This document shows, piece after piece, positions 1 to 10,182 of a stretch of DNA of 64,000 nt. The position numbers and the translations under genes are program-made. Position 1 is the stretch's first letter. Each line of letters starts with the position of its first letter. Source of the stretch: an uncultured Eudoraea sp. (lineage in GTDB: Bacteria > Bacteroidota > Bacteroidia > Flavobacteriales > Flavobacteriaceae); NCBI RefSeq assembly GCF_947260015.1, contig NZ_CAMYOM010000018.1, positions 1 to 64,000 on the forward strand, in the 5' to 3' direction. The notes under the pieces are model-generated. The model searched no databases and had not been told where the DNA came from. It saw only the letters and a program-made list of their open reading frames with translations.

Positions 1-19
1 AAAACCAAAGTTAGAAGAC

Positions 20-1372
20 ATGCTAAACATTTCACCTAATAAACTAAATCAGAAAGTAGATCTGAGTGTTTATACCTCTTCCCAGAAAGTTTTTCATACA
101 AAGTATTATAAACACTTTAATCGGTTCCTATTGATATTTGCCGGTATTGCTTTGATTGTACTTTTTTTACCCTGGACACAGAATGTATCAGGAAGTGGTT
201 TTTTAACCACCTTAAGTCCGGGTCAAAGACCTCAGACCATACAATCGCCAATTCCGGGTAGAATTGAAAAATGGTATGTGCAGGAAGGGGATTATGTAAA
301 AAAAGGAGATACAATTCTTTTTATATCAGAGATAAAGAATGAGTATTTTGATCCCAACTTAGTAGAAAGAACCGGGCAGCAAATTAGGGCCAAATCAGGT
401 GCTGTTACATCTTATGAAGGCAAGGTTAAAGCGCTTAACAATCAAATAGCGGCATTGAGTAGAGAAAGGGAATTAAAATTGCTTCAGGCTAAAAACAAAC
501 TTATTCAAGCTAACCTTAAAGTAGAAAGTGATAGTATCGACCTCGAAGCGGCTAAGACAAATATTACCATTGCACAAAGACAATACAATCGAGTACTTCA
601 GCTTGAAAATGAGGGCTTAAAGGCGGTGACAGATGTAGAAGAAAAGAAGTTAAAGTTACAAGAAACTCAGGCCAAACTTATCTCACAGGAAAACAAACTT
701 CTCGCTGCGATAAACGAAGTCATCAATGCCGAAGTGGAAATAAATAGGGTACAGGCAGAATACACCGATAAAATATCAAAAGCACAGAGTGATATGTTCA
801 CCGCACAGTCTAATCAGTTCGATTCTGAGGCTCAGGTAACTAAACTGGAAAACGAATTTACTAATTACTCTATGCGCAGTGATATGTACTTTATAAAGGC
901 TCCTCAAAACGGGTTTATAAACAAGGCGATTAAAGCAGGAGTTGGTGAGACCTTTAAGGAAGGAGAACAATTAGTTGGTATAATGCCGGCCGATTACGAC
1001 ATGGCCGTCGAGACTTATGTAAGACCTATAGATCTGCCCTTAATGCATCTGGGGGAGGAGGTTAGAATACAATTTGATGGTTGGCCGGCAATTGTATTTA
1101 GCGGGTGGCCAAATGTCTCTTATGGTACTTATGGAGGAAAGGTAGTAGCCATTGAAACTTTTATAAGTGACAATGGAAAATATAGAATACTATTAGCCCC
1201 TGATCCTAATGACCATAAATGGCCAAAGGATTTAAGAGTTGGTTCGGGAGCCTATACTATAGCACTTTTAGAAGACGTACCGATTTGGTTTGAATTGTGG
1301 CGACAGCTAAATGGTTTCCCTCCTAATTACTATCAGCCGAATGGGGATATGTCTAAATCTGAGAAAAAGTAA
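20..1372 (+). CDS. HlyD-family membrane fusion / secretion periplasmic adaptor
   Basis: 450-aa ORF: N-terminal TM, lipoyl-like half motifs (SPIPGRIEKWYVQEGDYVKKGDTIL), long coiled coil, C-terminal beta-barrel; followed by TolC-like gene. Confidence 0.85.
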   Translation: MLNISPNKLNQKVDLSVYTSSQKVFHTKYYKHFNRFLLIFAGIALIVLFLPWTQNVSGSGFLTTLSPGQRPQTIQSPIPGRIEKWYVQEGDYVKKGDTILFISEIKNEYFDPNLVERTGQQIRAKSGAVTSYEGKVKALNNQIAALSRERELKLLQAKNKLIQANLKVESDSIDLEAAKTNITIAQRQYNRVLQLENEGLKAVTDVEEKKLKLQETQAKLISQENKLLAAINEVINAEVEINRVQAEYTDKISKAQSDMFTAQSNQFDSEAQVTKLENEFTNYSMRSDMYFIKAPQNGFINKAIKAGVGETFKEGEQLVGIMPADYDMAVETYVRPIDLPLMHLGEEVRIQFDGWPAIVFSGWPNVSYGTYGGKVVAIETFISDNGKYRILLAPDPNDHKWPKDLRVGSGAYTIALLEDVPIWFELWRQLNGFPPNYYQPNGDMSKSEKK

Positions 1373-1373
1373 T

Positions 1374-2777
1374 ATGAAAAAGCATTGGTTCATACTTATT
1401 CTTTTCGTTTCACTTTCATTAAACGCTCAGGGGAACGACACCCTCGTTTTAAGCTTTTATGAGTTTTTAGGATATGTAAAAAAATATCATCCTATTGCTC
1501 GTCAGGCTGAATTACAAATCGGTATTGGGCAAGCAAATCTAATGCGCTCAAGAGGAGGATTTGATCCAAAAATTGAAGTAGATTACGAAAGAAAGCAGTT
1601 TAAGGGTGTTGAGTATTATGACCGTTTTAACGCTACTTTCAAAGTCCCTACTTGGTATGGGATAGAATTAAAAGGTAACTTTCAGCAGAATGAAGGAGAA
1701 TTTTTAAATCCGGATGAATTATTGCCAGAGGACGGATTGTTTAGTGCGGGAATCTCTGTTTCTGTGCTTCAGGGAATATGGATCAATGAAAGAATGGCAA
1801 CCTTAAAACGGGCTAAATATTTTAAAGAACAGACTCTGGCTGATAGAGATTTATTAGTTAATGAGATTCTTTTTAAAGCGTCAGTAGCTTATTTTGATTG
1901 GTTACAGGCATACAGAAACAAAACCGTTTATGACGATTTTGTTGATAATGCCAGTTCTAGATTGGAAGGAATTAAGCGTAGTGCAGAAGCAGGTGATATT
2001 GCATCAATAGATGTTGTGGAAGCCAAAATAGCATTTCAGGATAGGCAACTTCGTCTCGAACAGGCCATGGTTGAGCTTACCAATAAGACTTTGGAGCTTT
2101 CCAATTTTTTATGGATGGAGAATAATATTCCTATAGAGTTGCAGCCAAATGTCATTCCAAATATCGATATAAACAGGGAAGTGGATATTACGCTGGAAAT
2201 CATGGGAAAACCTTTGGATAGTTTTTCATTGGAAAATCACCCTAAGATTAAGTCTTTGGGGTTTAAATTGGCTGGCCTGGAGGTAGATAAGAGATTAAAA
2301 GCCAATAAACTACTGCCGAGAATTGATATTGAGTATAACTTCCTTACAGAAACACCGGGAACTCTGAGTTCTTATGATTCACAACAATATAAAGGAGGTG
2401 TTAACTTCCTATTCCCATTGTTTTTAAGAAAAGAAAGAGGGGATTTAAAATTAGCAAAGTTTAAACTAAACGATACTCAATTTGAATTGGACAATGCTGA
2501 AATCGAAATTCAAAATAAAGTTTTGGCAATCTATAATGCCTTGGATTCTTATCAGATACAGAATTCACTTATACAGAATATTGTTAGTGATTATAATACG
2601 CTTTTGGCTGCAGAAGAAAGGAAATTTGATTTTGGAGAAAGTTCGTTGTTTTTGATAATTAGCAGGGAAAGTAAACTCATTGATTCTGAACTCAAGCAAA
2701 ATGAAGTACAAAACAAATTCCTTAGCACTAAAGCTAAGTTATTTAGAAGCCTCGCAATTAATCCAGAAAACTTATAG
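1374..2777 (+). CDS. TolC family outer membrane efflux protein
   Basis: ORF with signal peptide from internal ATG at 1374 (MKKHWFILILFVSLSLNAQG), TolC-like coiled-coil repeats; directly follows HlyD stop. Confidence 0.8.
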   Translation: MKKHWFILILFVSLSLNAQGNDTLVLSFYEFLGYVKKYHPIARQAELQIGIGQANLMRSRGGFDPKIEVDYERKQFKGVEYYDRFNATFKVPTWYGIELKGNFQQNEGEFLNPDELLPEDGLFSAGISVSVLQGIWINERMATLKRAKYFKEQTLADRDLLVNEILFKASVAYFDWLQAYRNKTVYDDFVDNASSRLEGIKRSAEAGDIASIDVVEAKIAFQDRQLRLEQAMVELTNKTLELSNFLWMENNIPIELQPNVIPNIDINREVDITLEIMGKPLDSFSLENHPKIKSLGFKLAGLEVDKRLKANKLLPRIDIEYNFLTETPGTLSSYDSQQYKGGVNFLFPLFLRKERGDLKLAKFKLNDTQFELDNAEIEIQNKVLAIYNALDSYQIQNSLIQNIVSDYNTLLAAEERKFDFGESSLFLIISRESKLIDSELKQNEVQNKFLSTKAKLFRSLAINPENL

Positions 2778-2954
2778 CTTTTAAATTTGAAAAAATCCTT
2801 ATGAAGAAGACAAGCCGTAAATTAATTATAGGGTGCGTCTAAATTCCTCCTATCGCAGTGTGGTAATTAGTATTATTTTTGATATTAGTTGAGGAATGAA
2901 AAAAAATCAATATGAAGCAAAAAACTGTAGGTTTTTTAAACTTTAGACGACTAT

Positions 2955-3587
2955 GTGCAAATGAATAATAGCGTAAATCACAACATAAAAGAAGAAATAA
3001 TTGAATCTGCTTTAACCCGCACATATAATTACAAAGAATACCGAGACCTTATAGACGAATTGGCCTCAAAGGGTCAAACAACAGGCGCTGAACAAACAGA
3101 TTCTCTTATAGACTATACGCAATTAAATAGTAAGCGTATGAAGCGATGGGATAAAACATTTAAATTGCCAGTCTCTGCAAAAAAAAGAATTGAAAAATGG
3201 GGCGAACCAGTTTTATGGCTCGTTTTAACAGAAAGTTGGTGTGGCGATGCAGCTCCTTCAATACCGGTAATGAATAAAATAGCTGAAACTTCCAATAAAA
3301 TAGATTTTAAAATTTTGCTTCGGGATCAAAACCCGGAGCTCATGAATCTTTTTCGAACAAATGGAACATTGTCTATCCCCAAACTGATCATGCTTGATGA
3401 ACAACGTTTGGAAGTTTTAAATTCCTGGGGTCCAAGACCCACAAAGGCAACTAAAATGGTTGAAGTTTATAAAAAAGAAAACGGGGCACTTACACCCGAA
3501 TTTAAGCAAGATTTACAGCTTTGGTATAATAAAGATAAAGGGCAAAATATCCTGGATGATCTAATGGAATTACTTACTTTGAAATAG
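2955..3587 (+). CDS. Thioredoxin family protein
   Basis: 210 aa with thioredoxin-like segment LVLTESWCGDAAPSIPVMNKIAE...RTNGTLSIPKLIMLD. Confidence 0.75.
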   Translation: MQMNNSVNHNIKEEIIESALTRTYNYKEYRDLIDELASKGQTTGAEQTDSLIDYTQLNSKRMKRWDKTFKLPVSAKKRIEKWGEPVLWLVLTESWCGDAAPSIPVMNKIAETSNKIDFKILLRDQNPELMNLFRTNGTLSIPKLIMLDEQRLEVLNSWGPRPTKATKMVEVYKKENGALTPEFKQDLQLWYNKDKGQNILDDLMELLTLK

Positions 3588-4295
3588 GTAGGTTATAGTT
3601 CCTTTTTGTGTAACTCTTGAGGCTGAACTAAATTTTGCCTTTAGGGCATAGGAAATGGCGTTATCAACAAGGCAGCCATTGGATGTATTAGAGCTTTTTG
3701 AATTAAAATGAGCGTCAATAACATTGCCTGAATCATCTACCTCAATATTCACCACAACTCTCCCACCCTCAATACAGGTGTAAATTGGTGGTGGAAGTAA
3801 AAAATTAGAACGATCAACTAACGAATATGAAATGGAAGTCTTCCTCTTTTCAAGCTTATTTGTGAATTCTTTTTTCTTTGCCTCAACTTCCTCTAATTGT
3901 TGTTTTTTTTCTTCTCTTTTTTTTACGAGATCCTTAAGGCTGGCTGCATACCCCGAATCTGAATTCAAAAATTCTTTGAATTCATCTTCATTCATCGAAG
4001 CTTCTTTTTCTTCTAATAGTTCTTCGAGTGTTTTTAGAGGTTCCGGTTCTTCCAGGCTGGATTTGGCTGTTTCGTTAAAAGCCATATGACTTTTTATTGG
4101 ATCTGCTTTAGCTAGCTCTTCCTGCCTTTCCAACTCTTCAATTATTTTTTCAAGCTCCTCATCGGCCAAACTTATTTCAATTATATACTCTTCCTGTTCC
4201 TTAGATCCCAAGTGAATATTAAAGAGTAACAATATCACTATCGAAAGAGAGAAGAAGGTAATTATAAGAGAAAGCTGACTTCGATTCAGATCCAT
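3570..4295 (-). CDS. TonB-like energy transducer protein
   Basis: Single N-terminal TM, charged linker, C-terminal TonB-like GGRVVVNIEVDDSGNVIDA. Confidence 0.55.
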   Translation of the reverse strand: MDLNRSQLSLIITFFSLSIVILLLFNIHLGSKEQEEYIIEISLADEELEKIIEELERQEELAKADPIKSHMAFNETAKSSLEEPEPLKTLEELLEEKEASMNEDEFKEFLNSDSGYAASLKDLVKKREEKKQQLEEVEAKKKEFTNKLEKRKTSISYSLVDRSNFLLPPPIYTCIEGGRVVVNIEVDDSGNVIDAHFNSKSSNTSNGCLVDNAISYALKAKFSSASRVTQKGTITYLFQSK

Positions 4296-4352
4296 ATTTC
4301 TATAACCAACTTTTTAATAATATATTTCACACAATACCTTATATTAAAGGAG

Positions 4353-5045
4353 TTAAACATTCATCACTTCTTTAAAATTTGCCGGTGTCACCGCATTATT
4401 TACGTTGTAATCGCCTATTTTGGTTCTTCTAAGGGATGATAAGTGGCCCCCGGAATTCAATGCTTTTCCGAAATCATGGGCAATAGATCTTATATATGTG
4501 CCTTTACTACATTGTATCCTGAATCGTATTTCGGGCAGATCTATATCCAAAATCTCAAATCCCAAAATTTCAACAAACCGGGCTTTGATCTCCAATTTTT
4601 TACCTTCTCTTGCATATTCATACATACGCTTTCCATCTTTTTTCAAAGCTGAGAAAACAGGAGGTTTTTGAGCGATCTGTCCAAGAAATAATTCTTTTGT
4701 CTTATGAATCAGTTCGTGGGTGATATGATTTGTTGGATATACATTATCTACCTCTGTCTCCTTGTCGTAAGAAGGGGTTGAACTGCCCAATGTTATAGTA
4801 CCTTCATATTCTTTTGGCATATCTTGAAATTCATGAATTCGTTTAGTGAATTTCCCTGCACAAATAATTAAAAGTCCACTGGCGAGTGGATCTAAAGTTC
4901 CGGCATGGCCTACCTTAATTTTTTTTAATTGGAACCTTTTTCTAATTGCCCATTTTACAGCATTAACGGCCTGAAAAGAAGACCAGTTTAAAGGCTTGTC
5001 AATTAGAATAAGTTGTCCCTCTAAAAAATCTTCTTTGGTTTTCAA
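4353..5045 (-). CDS. truB: tRNA pseudouridine(55) synthase
   Basis: LIDKPLNWSSFQAVNAVK, KVGHAGTLDPLASGLL catalytic motif. Confidence 0.95.
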   Translation of the reverse strand: MKTKEDFLEGQLILIDKPLNWSSFQAVNAVKWAIRKRFQLKKIKVGHAGTLDPLASGLLIICAGKFTKRIHEFQDMPKEYEGTITLGSSTPSYDKETEVDNVYPTNHITHELIHKTKELFLGQIAQKPPVFSALKKDGKRMYEYAREGKKLEIKARFVEILGFEILDIDLPEIRFRIQCSKGTYIRSIAHDFGKALNSGGHLSSLRRTKIGDYNVNNAVTPANFKEVMNV

Positions 5046-5082
5046 GACAATAATTTAAGTAAAAAAACACATAATTAAGGAC

Positions 5083-5877
5083 TTAACCCCAAAGACCAAA
5101 ACCTATGGCAATACATCCTACAATAAAACAGTATATAGCAAAGTAACTTAACTTACTTTTTTTTACTAGTTGAATCATCCAGGTACATGCTGCTAAGCCT
5201 GCTATGAAAGCAGCTATAAAACCTGCGCCCATAGCAATAGTTTGCTCACTTTGAAATTGGAGTTCTCCACCAATAATATCCTTGGCCATTTTACCTATTA
5301 TAAGGGGTACAACCATTAAAAATGAAAATCGGGCTGCTTTAGTCTTATCTACTCCCAGCAATACGGAAGTGGATATTGTAGCCCCACTCCTGGAAATACC
5401 CGGTAATATGGCAATTGCCTGAGAAACGCCAATTACAAAAGCATTTAAATATGTTACTTTTTTATCAGTTTCTCTAGCCTTATCGGCTAGGTACAGGAGT
5501 AGCGCTGTAATGAGAAGCATATATCCTACAAATGCAACATTACCACCAAAAAAACCTTCCAGCTGCTCTTCAAACAGTAGTCCCACAGTTGCAGCAGGGA
5601 TCATAGATATAACAATTTTTAAAGAAAATCGGGTTTCTTCGTTCCACTTAAATTGAAATAATCCTTTGATAATTTCCCATACATCTTGCCTAAAGACCAC
5701 AATTGTACTTAGGGCCGTGGCAAAATGTAACACAACAGTGAACAAGAGACTTTCCTCAGGGATAGAGTTATCGCCCAATATGGCTTTCCCCAATTCCAGA
5801 TGACCACTGGAAGATACGGGTAAAAATTCTGTTAATCCTTGTACGATACCAAGGATAATTGCGTCTAAGATTTCCAA
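5083..5877 (-). CDS. uppP: Undecaprenyl-diphosphatase (BacA family)
   Basis: GLTEFLPVSSSGHLELG and LPGISRSGATI motifs. Confidence 0.95.
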   Translation of the reverse strand: MEILDAIILGIVQGLTEFLPVSSSGHLELGKAILGDNSIPEESLLFTVVLHFATALSTIVVFRQDVWEIIKGLFQFKWNEETRFSLKIVISMIPAATVGLLFEEQLEGFFGGNVAFVGYMLLITALLLYLADKARETDKKVTYLNAFVIGVSQAIAILPGISRSGATISTSVLLGVDKTKAARFSFLMVVPLIIGKMAKDIIGGELQFQSEQTIAMGAGFIAAFIAGLAACTWMIQLVKKSKLSYFAIYCFIVGCIAIGFGLWG

Positions 5878-6150
5878 TTACTTGTTTTTCTTCTTATGTG
5901 GATTTAGTAAGATGGCATATACTTCAATCCCTAAACCTATAAGGACAAGTGTTGGTGCCAATCGAATTCTTCTGAAGTTATATATATCGGGGTTAAATAC
6001 ATTGGGGTCATCGCTACCACCTCCACTCATTAATATAAAACCAAGGGCCATACATGCGAGCCCGATAAACATAAAGAGATAATTTCTTCTCTGGAATATA
6101 AATTCAGGCTTTGGAGGTTGACCCTGTTTATTTTTTGTTTTTTGACTCAT
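5878..6150 (-). CDS. DUF3098 domain-containing small membrane protein
   Basis: 90 aa, two TMs, located between uppP and ftsX as in other Bacteroidota. Confidence 0.7.
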   Translation of the reverse strand: MSQKTKNKQGQPPKPEFIFQRRNYLFMFIGLACMALGFILMSGGGSDDPNVFNPDIYNFRRIRLAPTLVLIGLGIEVYAILLNPHKKKNK

Positions 6151-6159
6151 GCTGCAAAT

Positions 6160-7038
6160 TTAATAATATAAATCATCTGTTCTGAGATTAAGAAAACGTT
6201 GGGTTGCGAAATATGTGCTTATTAATGAAATAAGTACACCTAAAATAAAAACACCAACAAAAAGGATACTCAATATCATAAAGTCCTGTAAAAGGTTTAA
6301 TTCGGGGAAATTCATGTCAACATAATAGAGAACAATACCCAATGCAATGAGTGCTAATAATGAACCCAGCATTCCTAATTTAATATTTGTCCAAATAAAA
6401 GGCCTTCTGATAAACCTTTTAGTAGCGCCAACCATTTGCATTGTTTTTATAATAAAACGTTTGGAATATATGGATAGGCGTATAGAACTATTAATTAATA
6501 AAACAGCTATAAGCGTAAATATGGCACTAGCTATTAATATCCAGAAGGAAATCTTTTTTACATTATCTGTAAGCAGCGCAATAAGAGGTTTGTCATAACT
6601 TACTTCTTCCACATAGTCCTTTTTGGCCAATTCTGATGCAATTTCCTCTACTTGTTCAGTAGACACAAAATCAGCCTTTAAAGCCACATCAATTGAATTT
6701 TTTAGAGGATTATAGCCCAAAAAGTCGAGGAAGTTTTCACCAATTTCCGCGCTGTGCACCTCAGCTGCTTCTTCTTTGGAGACGTAGACAGCAGATTTGG
6801 TATAATCTGACATTACCAGGCTTTTCTGCAATTGATCAACTTCAACTTCCTTGGCATTGTCCTTTAAGAAAACTGATATTTTAATTTGTTCTTTAAAATG
6901 ATCTGCTAATTTTTTGGTGTTTAGTACTAAAAGTCCTAATACACCCAATAAAAAAAGCACAAGCCCAATACTCAAAACCACTGAAAAGTAGGAAGAGATC
7001 AATTTGCGTTTTTGATAGCGTTCAAAAGATTTGCTCAT
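6160..7038 (-). CDS. ftsX: Cell division protein FtsX (permease-like)
   Basis: 4-TM FtsX architecture, KQISVFLKDNAKEVEV, QMVGATKRFIRRPFI. Confidence 0.88.
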   Translation of the reverse strand: MSKSFERYQKRKLISSYFSVVLSIGLVLFLLGVLGLLVLNTKKLADHFKEQIKISVFLKDNAKEVEVDQLQKSLVMSDYTKSAVYVSKEEAAEVHSAEIGENFLDFLGYNPLKNSIDVALKADFVSTEQVEEIASELAKKDYVEEVSYDKPLIALLTDNVKKISFWILIASAIFTLIAVLLINSSIRLSIYSKRFIIKTMQMVGATKRFIRRPFIWTNIKLGMLGSLLALIALGIVLYYVDMNFPELNLLQDFMILSILFVGVFILGVLISLISTYFATQRFLNLRTDDLYY

Positions 7039-7118
7039 AGTGGCATATGAATACGTAAAAATAGGAAAGTAAATTGAATAAACTTATTTTTGCGCGGTAT
7101 CGGTTATAAACAAAAATT

Positions 7119-9953
7119 ATGAATTATAATTTTAGGGAGATTGAGGCCAAATGGCAGGGTTATTGGGCGCAGAAAAACACATTTAAAGCGATTAATGGCT
7201 CGGAGAAGGAGAAGTATTACGTGCTGGATATGTTTCCTTACCCCTCAGGGGCCGGCCTTCATGTTGGGCATCCCTTGGGTTATATTGCCAGTGATATTTA
7301 TGCCCGTTATAAAAGACATAAAGGATTTAATGTTTTGCATCCAATGGGCTATGATTCCTTTGGACTTCCGGCAGAACAATACGCCATACAAACCGGACAA
7401 CACCCATCTATTACAACGGAGACTAATATAGCCAGGTACAGAGAGCAACTGGATAAACTAGGGTTCTCTTTTGACTGGAACAGGGAAGTTCGTACTTCTG
7501 ACCCAAATTATTACAAATGGACACAATGGATATTTATTCAACTTTTTAATTCCTGGTACAATAAAAGCAAGGATAAAGCTGAAGAAATAGAAAAACTTAT
7601 AGAAATTTTCAGAAAAGAAGGTAATACCAAAATTAATGCATCCTGTGACGAAGATACCCCGTTATTTACTGCCGCAGAATGGAATGAGCTGAATTCAAAA
7701 AAACAGGAAGAATTATTATTAAAGTACAGATTGACCTATTTAGCAGATACAGAGGTTAATTGGTGTCCTGCCCTTGGAACTGTTCTTGCAAATGATGAGA
7801 TTGTCAATGGAGTGTCTGAACGTGGAGGACATCCGGTAGTACAGAAGAAAATGACCCAGTGGAGCATGCGTATTACGGCATATGCACAACGCCTGCTCGA
7901 TGATTTACAAAAAGTAGATTGGCCTCAGTCTCTGAAAGACGCCCAGGCAAATTGGATTGGCAGATCTGTAGGCGCTTCGGTTACTTTTAAGACAATACCT
8001 TCGGGTAATAACAATATCTCCTATCCCATTGAGGTATTCACAACCCGTCCGGATACAATTTTCGGGGTTAGTTTTATGACTCTTGCTCCAGAGCATGAAT
8101 TGGTATCAAAAATAACCACAGAAGAACAAAAAGAGGAAGTTGAGACCTACGTTCAAATCACTTCCAAACGATCAGAGCGAGATAGGTTGGCAGATGTAAA
8201 AACAATTACTGGTGTTTTTACCGGCGCATTTGCAGAACATCCTTTTACTAAAGAATCAATACCAATATGGATAGGAGATTATGTTTTAGCCGGCTACGGA
8301 ACCGGAGCGGTTATGTCTGTGCCAAGTGGCGACCAACGCGATTATGATTTCGCAAAGCATTTTAATATCCGTATTCCTAATATTTTTGAGGGTATAGATA
8401 TATCCGAAGAAGCATTTGCAGATAAGGAATTGACCATAATTGCAAATTCTGAATTTTTAAATGGATTAAACTATAAGCAAGCCACTAAAAAAGTAATCTC
8501 CGAACTGGAAAATATCGGTCAGGGAAGAGGGAAAGTTAACTATCGGCTTAGAGACGCAGTTTTTAGCCGCCAACGCTATTGGGGAGAACCTTTTCCGGTA
8601 TATTATGTTGATAGAATGCCCAAAATGATCGATGAGGACTGTCTTCCTTTGATGCTGCCGGAAGTAGAAAAGTATTTGCCCACAGATACTGGAGAACCAC
8701 CATTGGGGAATGCAACAGAATGGGCCTGGGATACACAGAAATCTAAGGTGGTAAACAATAGTTTAATTGACCATGTAAAAGTTTTCCCCTTAGAACTCAA
8801 TACAATGCCTGGCTGGGCAGGGAGCTCACAATATTTTAATCGATATATGGATCCGGAAAATGATACAGAAATCTTCTCTAAGGATGCTATTAACTACTGG
8901 CAGCAGGTTGATCTGTATATTGGAGGTGTTGAACACGCTACGGGCCATTTATTGTACTCCCGTTTTTGGCAGAAATTTATGTTCGACAAGGAACTGGTTC
9001 CACATGAAGAATACGCTAAAAAATTAATTAACCAGGGAATGATTTTGGGTACAAGTGCCTTTGTGTACAGAGAAGAAGGAACAAATAAATTGATATCCAA
9101 AGGATTAATTAATGGCCTAAATGTAAGTCCATTACATGCCGATGTCTCTTTAGTTAATTCTTCGGATGAATTGGATATTGAAGCCTTTAAAAAATGGAGG
9201 ACGGAGTTTAAAGATGCTGACTTTATTTTGGAAGATGGTAAATACATTGTAGGACGGGAGGTTGAAAAAATGTCCAAATCTAAATACAATGTGGTAAACC
9301 CGGATGAAATATGTGAGGAATATGGCGCAGATGCCTTACGCATGTATGAAATGTTTCTTGGGCCGCTGGAACAGGCGAAACCATGGAATACAGCTGGTAT
9401 CTCAGGAGTATATGCTTTCCTAAAAAAACTATGGCGGCTTTATCATTCAGGGCCTGAAGGCGGATTTCAGATTTCGGAGAAGTCACCTTCAAAAGAAGCC
9501 CTGAAATCACTTCATAAAACAATCAAAAAAGTGGAAGAGGATATTGTAAATTTCTCATTCAATACTTCCGTAGCAACCTTTATGATTTGTGTAAATGAAC
9601 TTTCCACCCAAAAATGTACCAGCAGGGAAATACTGGAGCCTCTTGCAATTTTAATCTCACCCTACGCACCTCATATTTCTGAAGAACTGTGGGAGAAGTT
9701 AGGGCATACAGAATCTGTTTCAACAGAGCCATTTCCAAAATTTAATGCAGACCACCTCATTGAAAATAGTAAAGAGTATCCAATTTCTTTTAATGGGAAA
9801 ATGCGTTTTACAATCGAACTTCCCTTGGATATGGTCAAAGAAGAAATAGAATCCGCAGTTATGTCTCATGAAAAAACGAAGGCACAACTTCAGGGGCGAA
9901 TCCCTAAAAAAGTTATTGTAGTTCCCGGTAAAATAGTGAATATCGTAGGCTGA
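7119..9953 (+). CDS. leuS: Leucyl-tRNA synthetase
   Basis: 944 aa; HIGH-like PYPSGAGLHVGHPLGY, VEKMSKSKYNVVNPD. Confidence 0.97.
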   Translation: MNYNFREIEAKWQGYWAQKNTFKAINGSEKEKYYVLDMFPYPSGAGLHVGHPLGYIASDIYARYKRHKGFNVLHPMGYDSFGLPAEQYAIQTGQHPSITTETNIARYREQLDKLGFSFDWNREVRTSDPNYYKWTQWIFIQLFNSWYNKSKDKAEEIEKLIEIFRKEGNTKINASCDEDTPLFTAAEWNELNSKKQEELLLKYRLTYLADTEVNWCPALGTVLANDEIVNGVSERGGHPVVQKKMTQWSMRITAYAQRLLDDLQKVDWPQSLKDAQANWIGRSVGASVTFKTIPSGNNNISYPIEVFTTRPDTIFGVSFMTLAPEHELVSKITTEEQKEEVETYVQITSKRSERDRLADVKTITGVFTGAFAEHPFTKESIPIWIGDYVLAGYGTGAVMSVPSGDQRDYDFAKHFNIRIPNIFEGIDISEEAFADKELTIIANSEFLNGLNYKQATKKVISELENIGQGRGKVNYRLRDAVFSRQRYWGEPFPVYYVDRMPKMIDEDCLPLMLPEVEKYLPTDTGEPPLGNATEWAWDTQKSKVVNNSLIDHVKVFPLELNTMPGWAGSSQYFNRYMDPENDTEIFSKDAINYWQQVDLYIGGVEHATGHLLYSRFWQKFMFDKELVPHEEYAKKLINQGMILGTSAFVYREEGTNKLISKGLINGLNVSPLHADVSLVNSSDELDIEAFKKWRTEFKDADFILEDGKYIVGREVEKMSKSKYNVVNPDEICEEYGADALRMYEMFLGPLEQAKPWNTAGISGVYAFLKKLWRLYHSGPEGGFQISEKSPSKEALKSLHKTIKKVEEDIVNFSFNTSVATFMICVNELSTQKCTSREILEPLAILISPYAPHISEELWEKLGHTESVSTEPFPKFNADHLIENSKEYPISFNGKMRFTIELPLDMVKEEIESAVMSHEKTKAQLQGRIPKKVIVVPGKIVNIVG

Positions 9954-10052
9954 TGCTTATCTAAGAAGCAAAATCTTTGCTAAACAATGCTATCGCCTAC
10001 CCCCCCTAAAAAACAATTAATAATATAAGAAAGCATTATTTTATAGAAAAAG

Positions 10053-10070
10053 CCCCTATTATTATAGGGG
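10053..10070 (-). terminator. Hairpin with T-tract on minus strand in leuS-ald gap
   Basis: CCCCTAT-tatt-ATAGGGG; run of A on + strand directly 5' gives a T-tract only for minus-strand transcription. Confidence 0.4.
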
Positions 10071-10182
10071 TACAATTTAAAAAAGGCATATTTACAGAGT
10101 TGTTACCCTACATTTTGTCGATTTTATTTCATTATCAGTATTTATTGTTACATTTTTGACATGAACTTAAAAATATAATACA

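Noticed and set aside
8894-9343. 149-aa minus-strand ORF within leuS
   Set aside because: Antisense to conserved leuS including the KMSKS region; spurious
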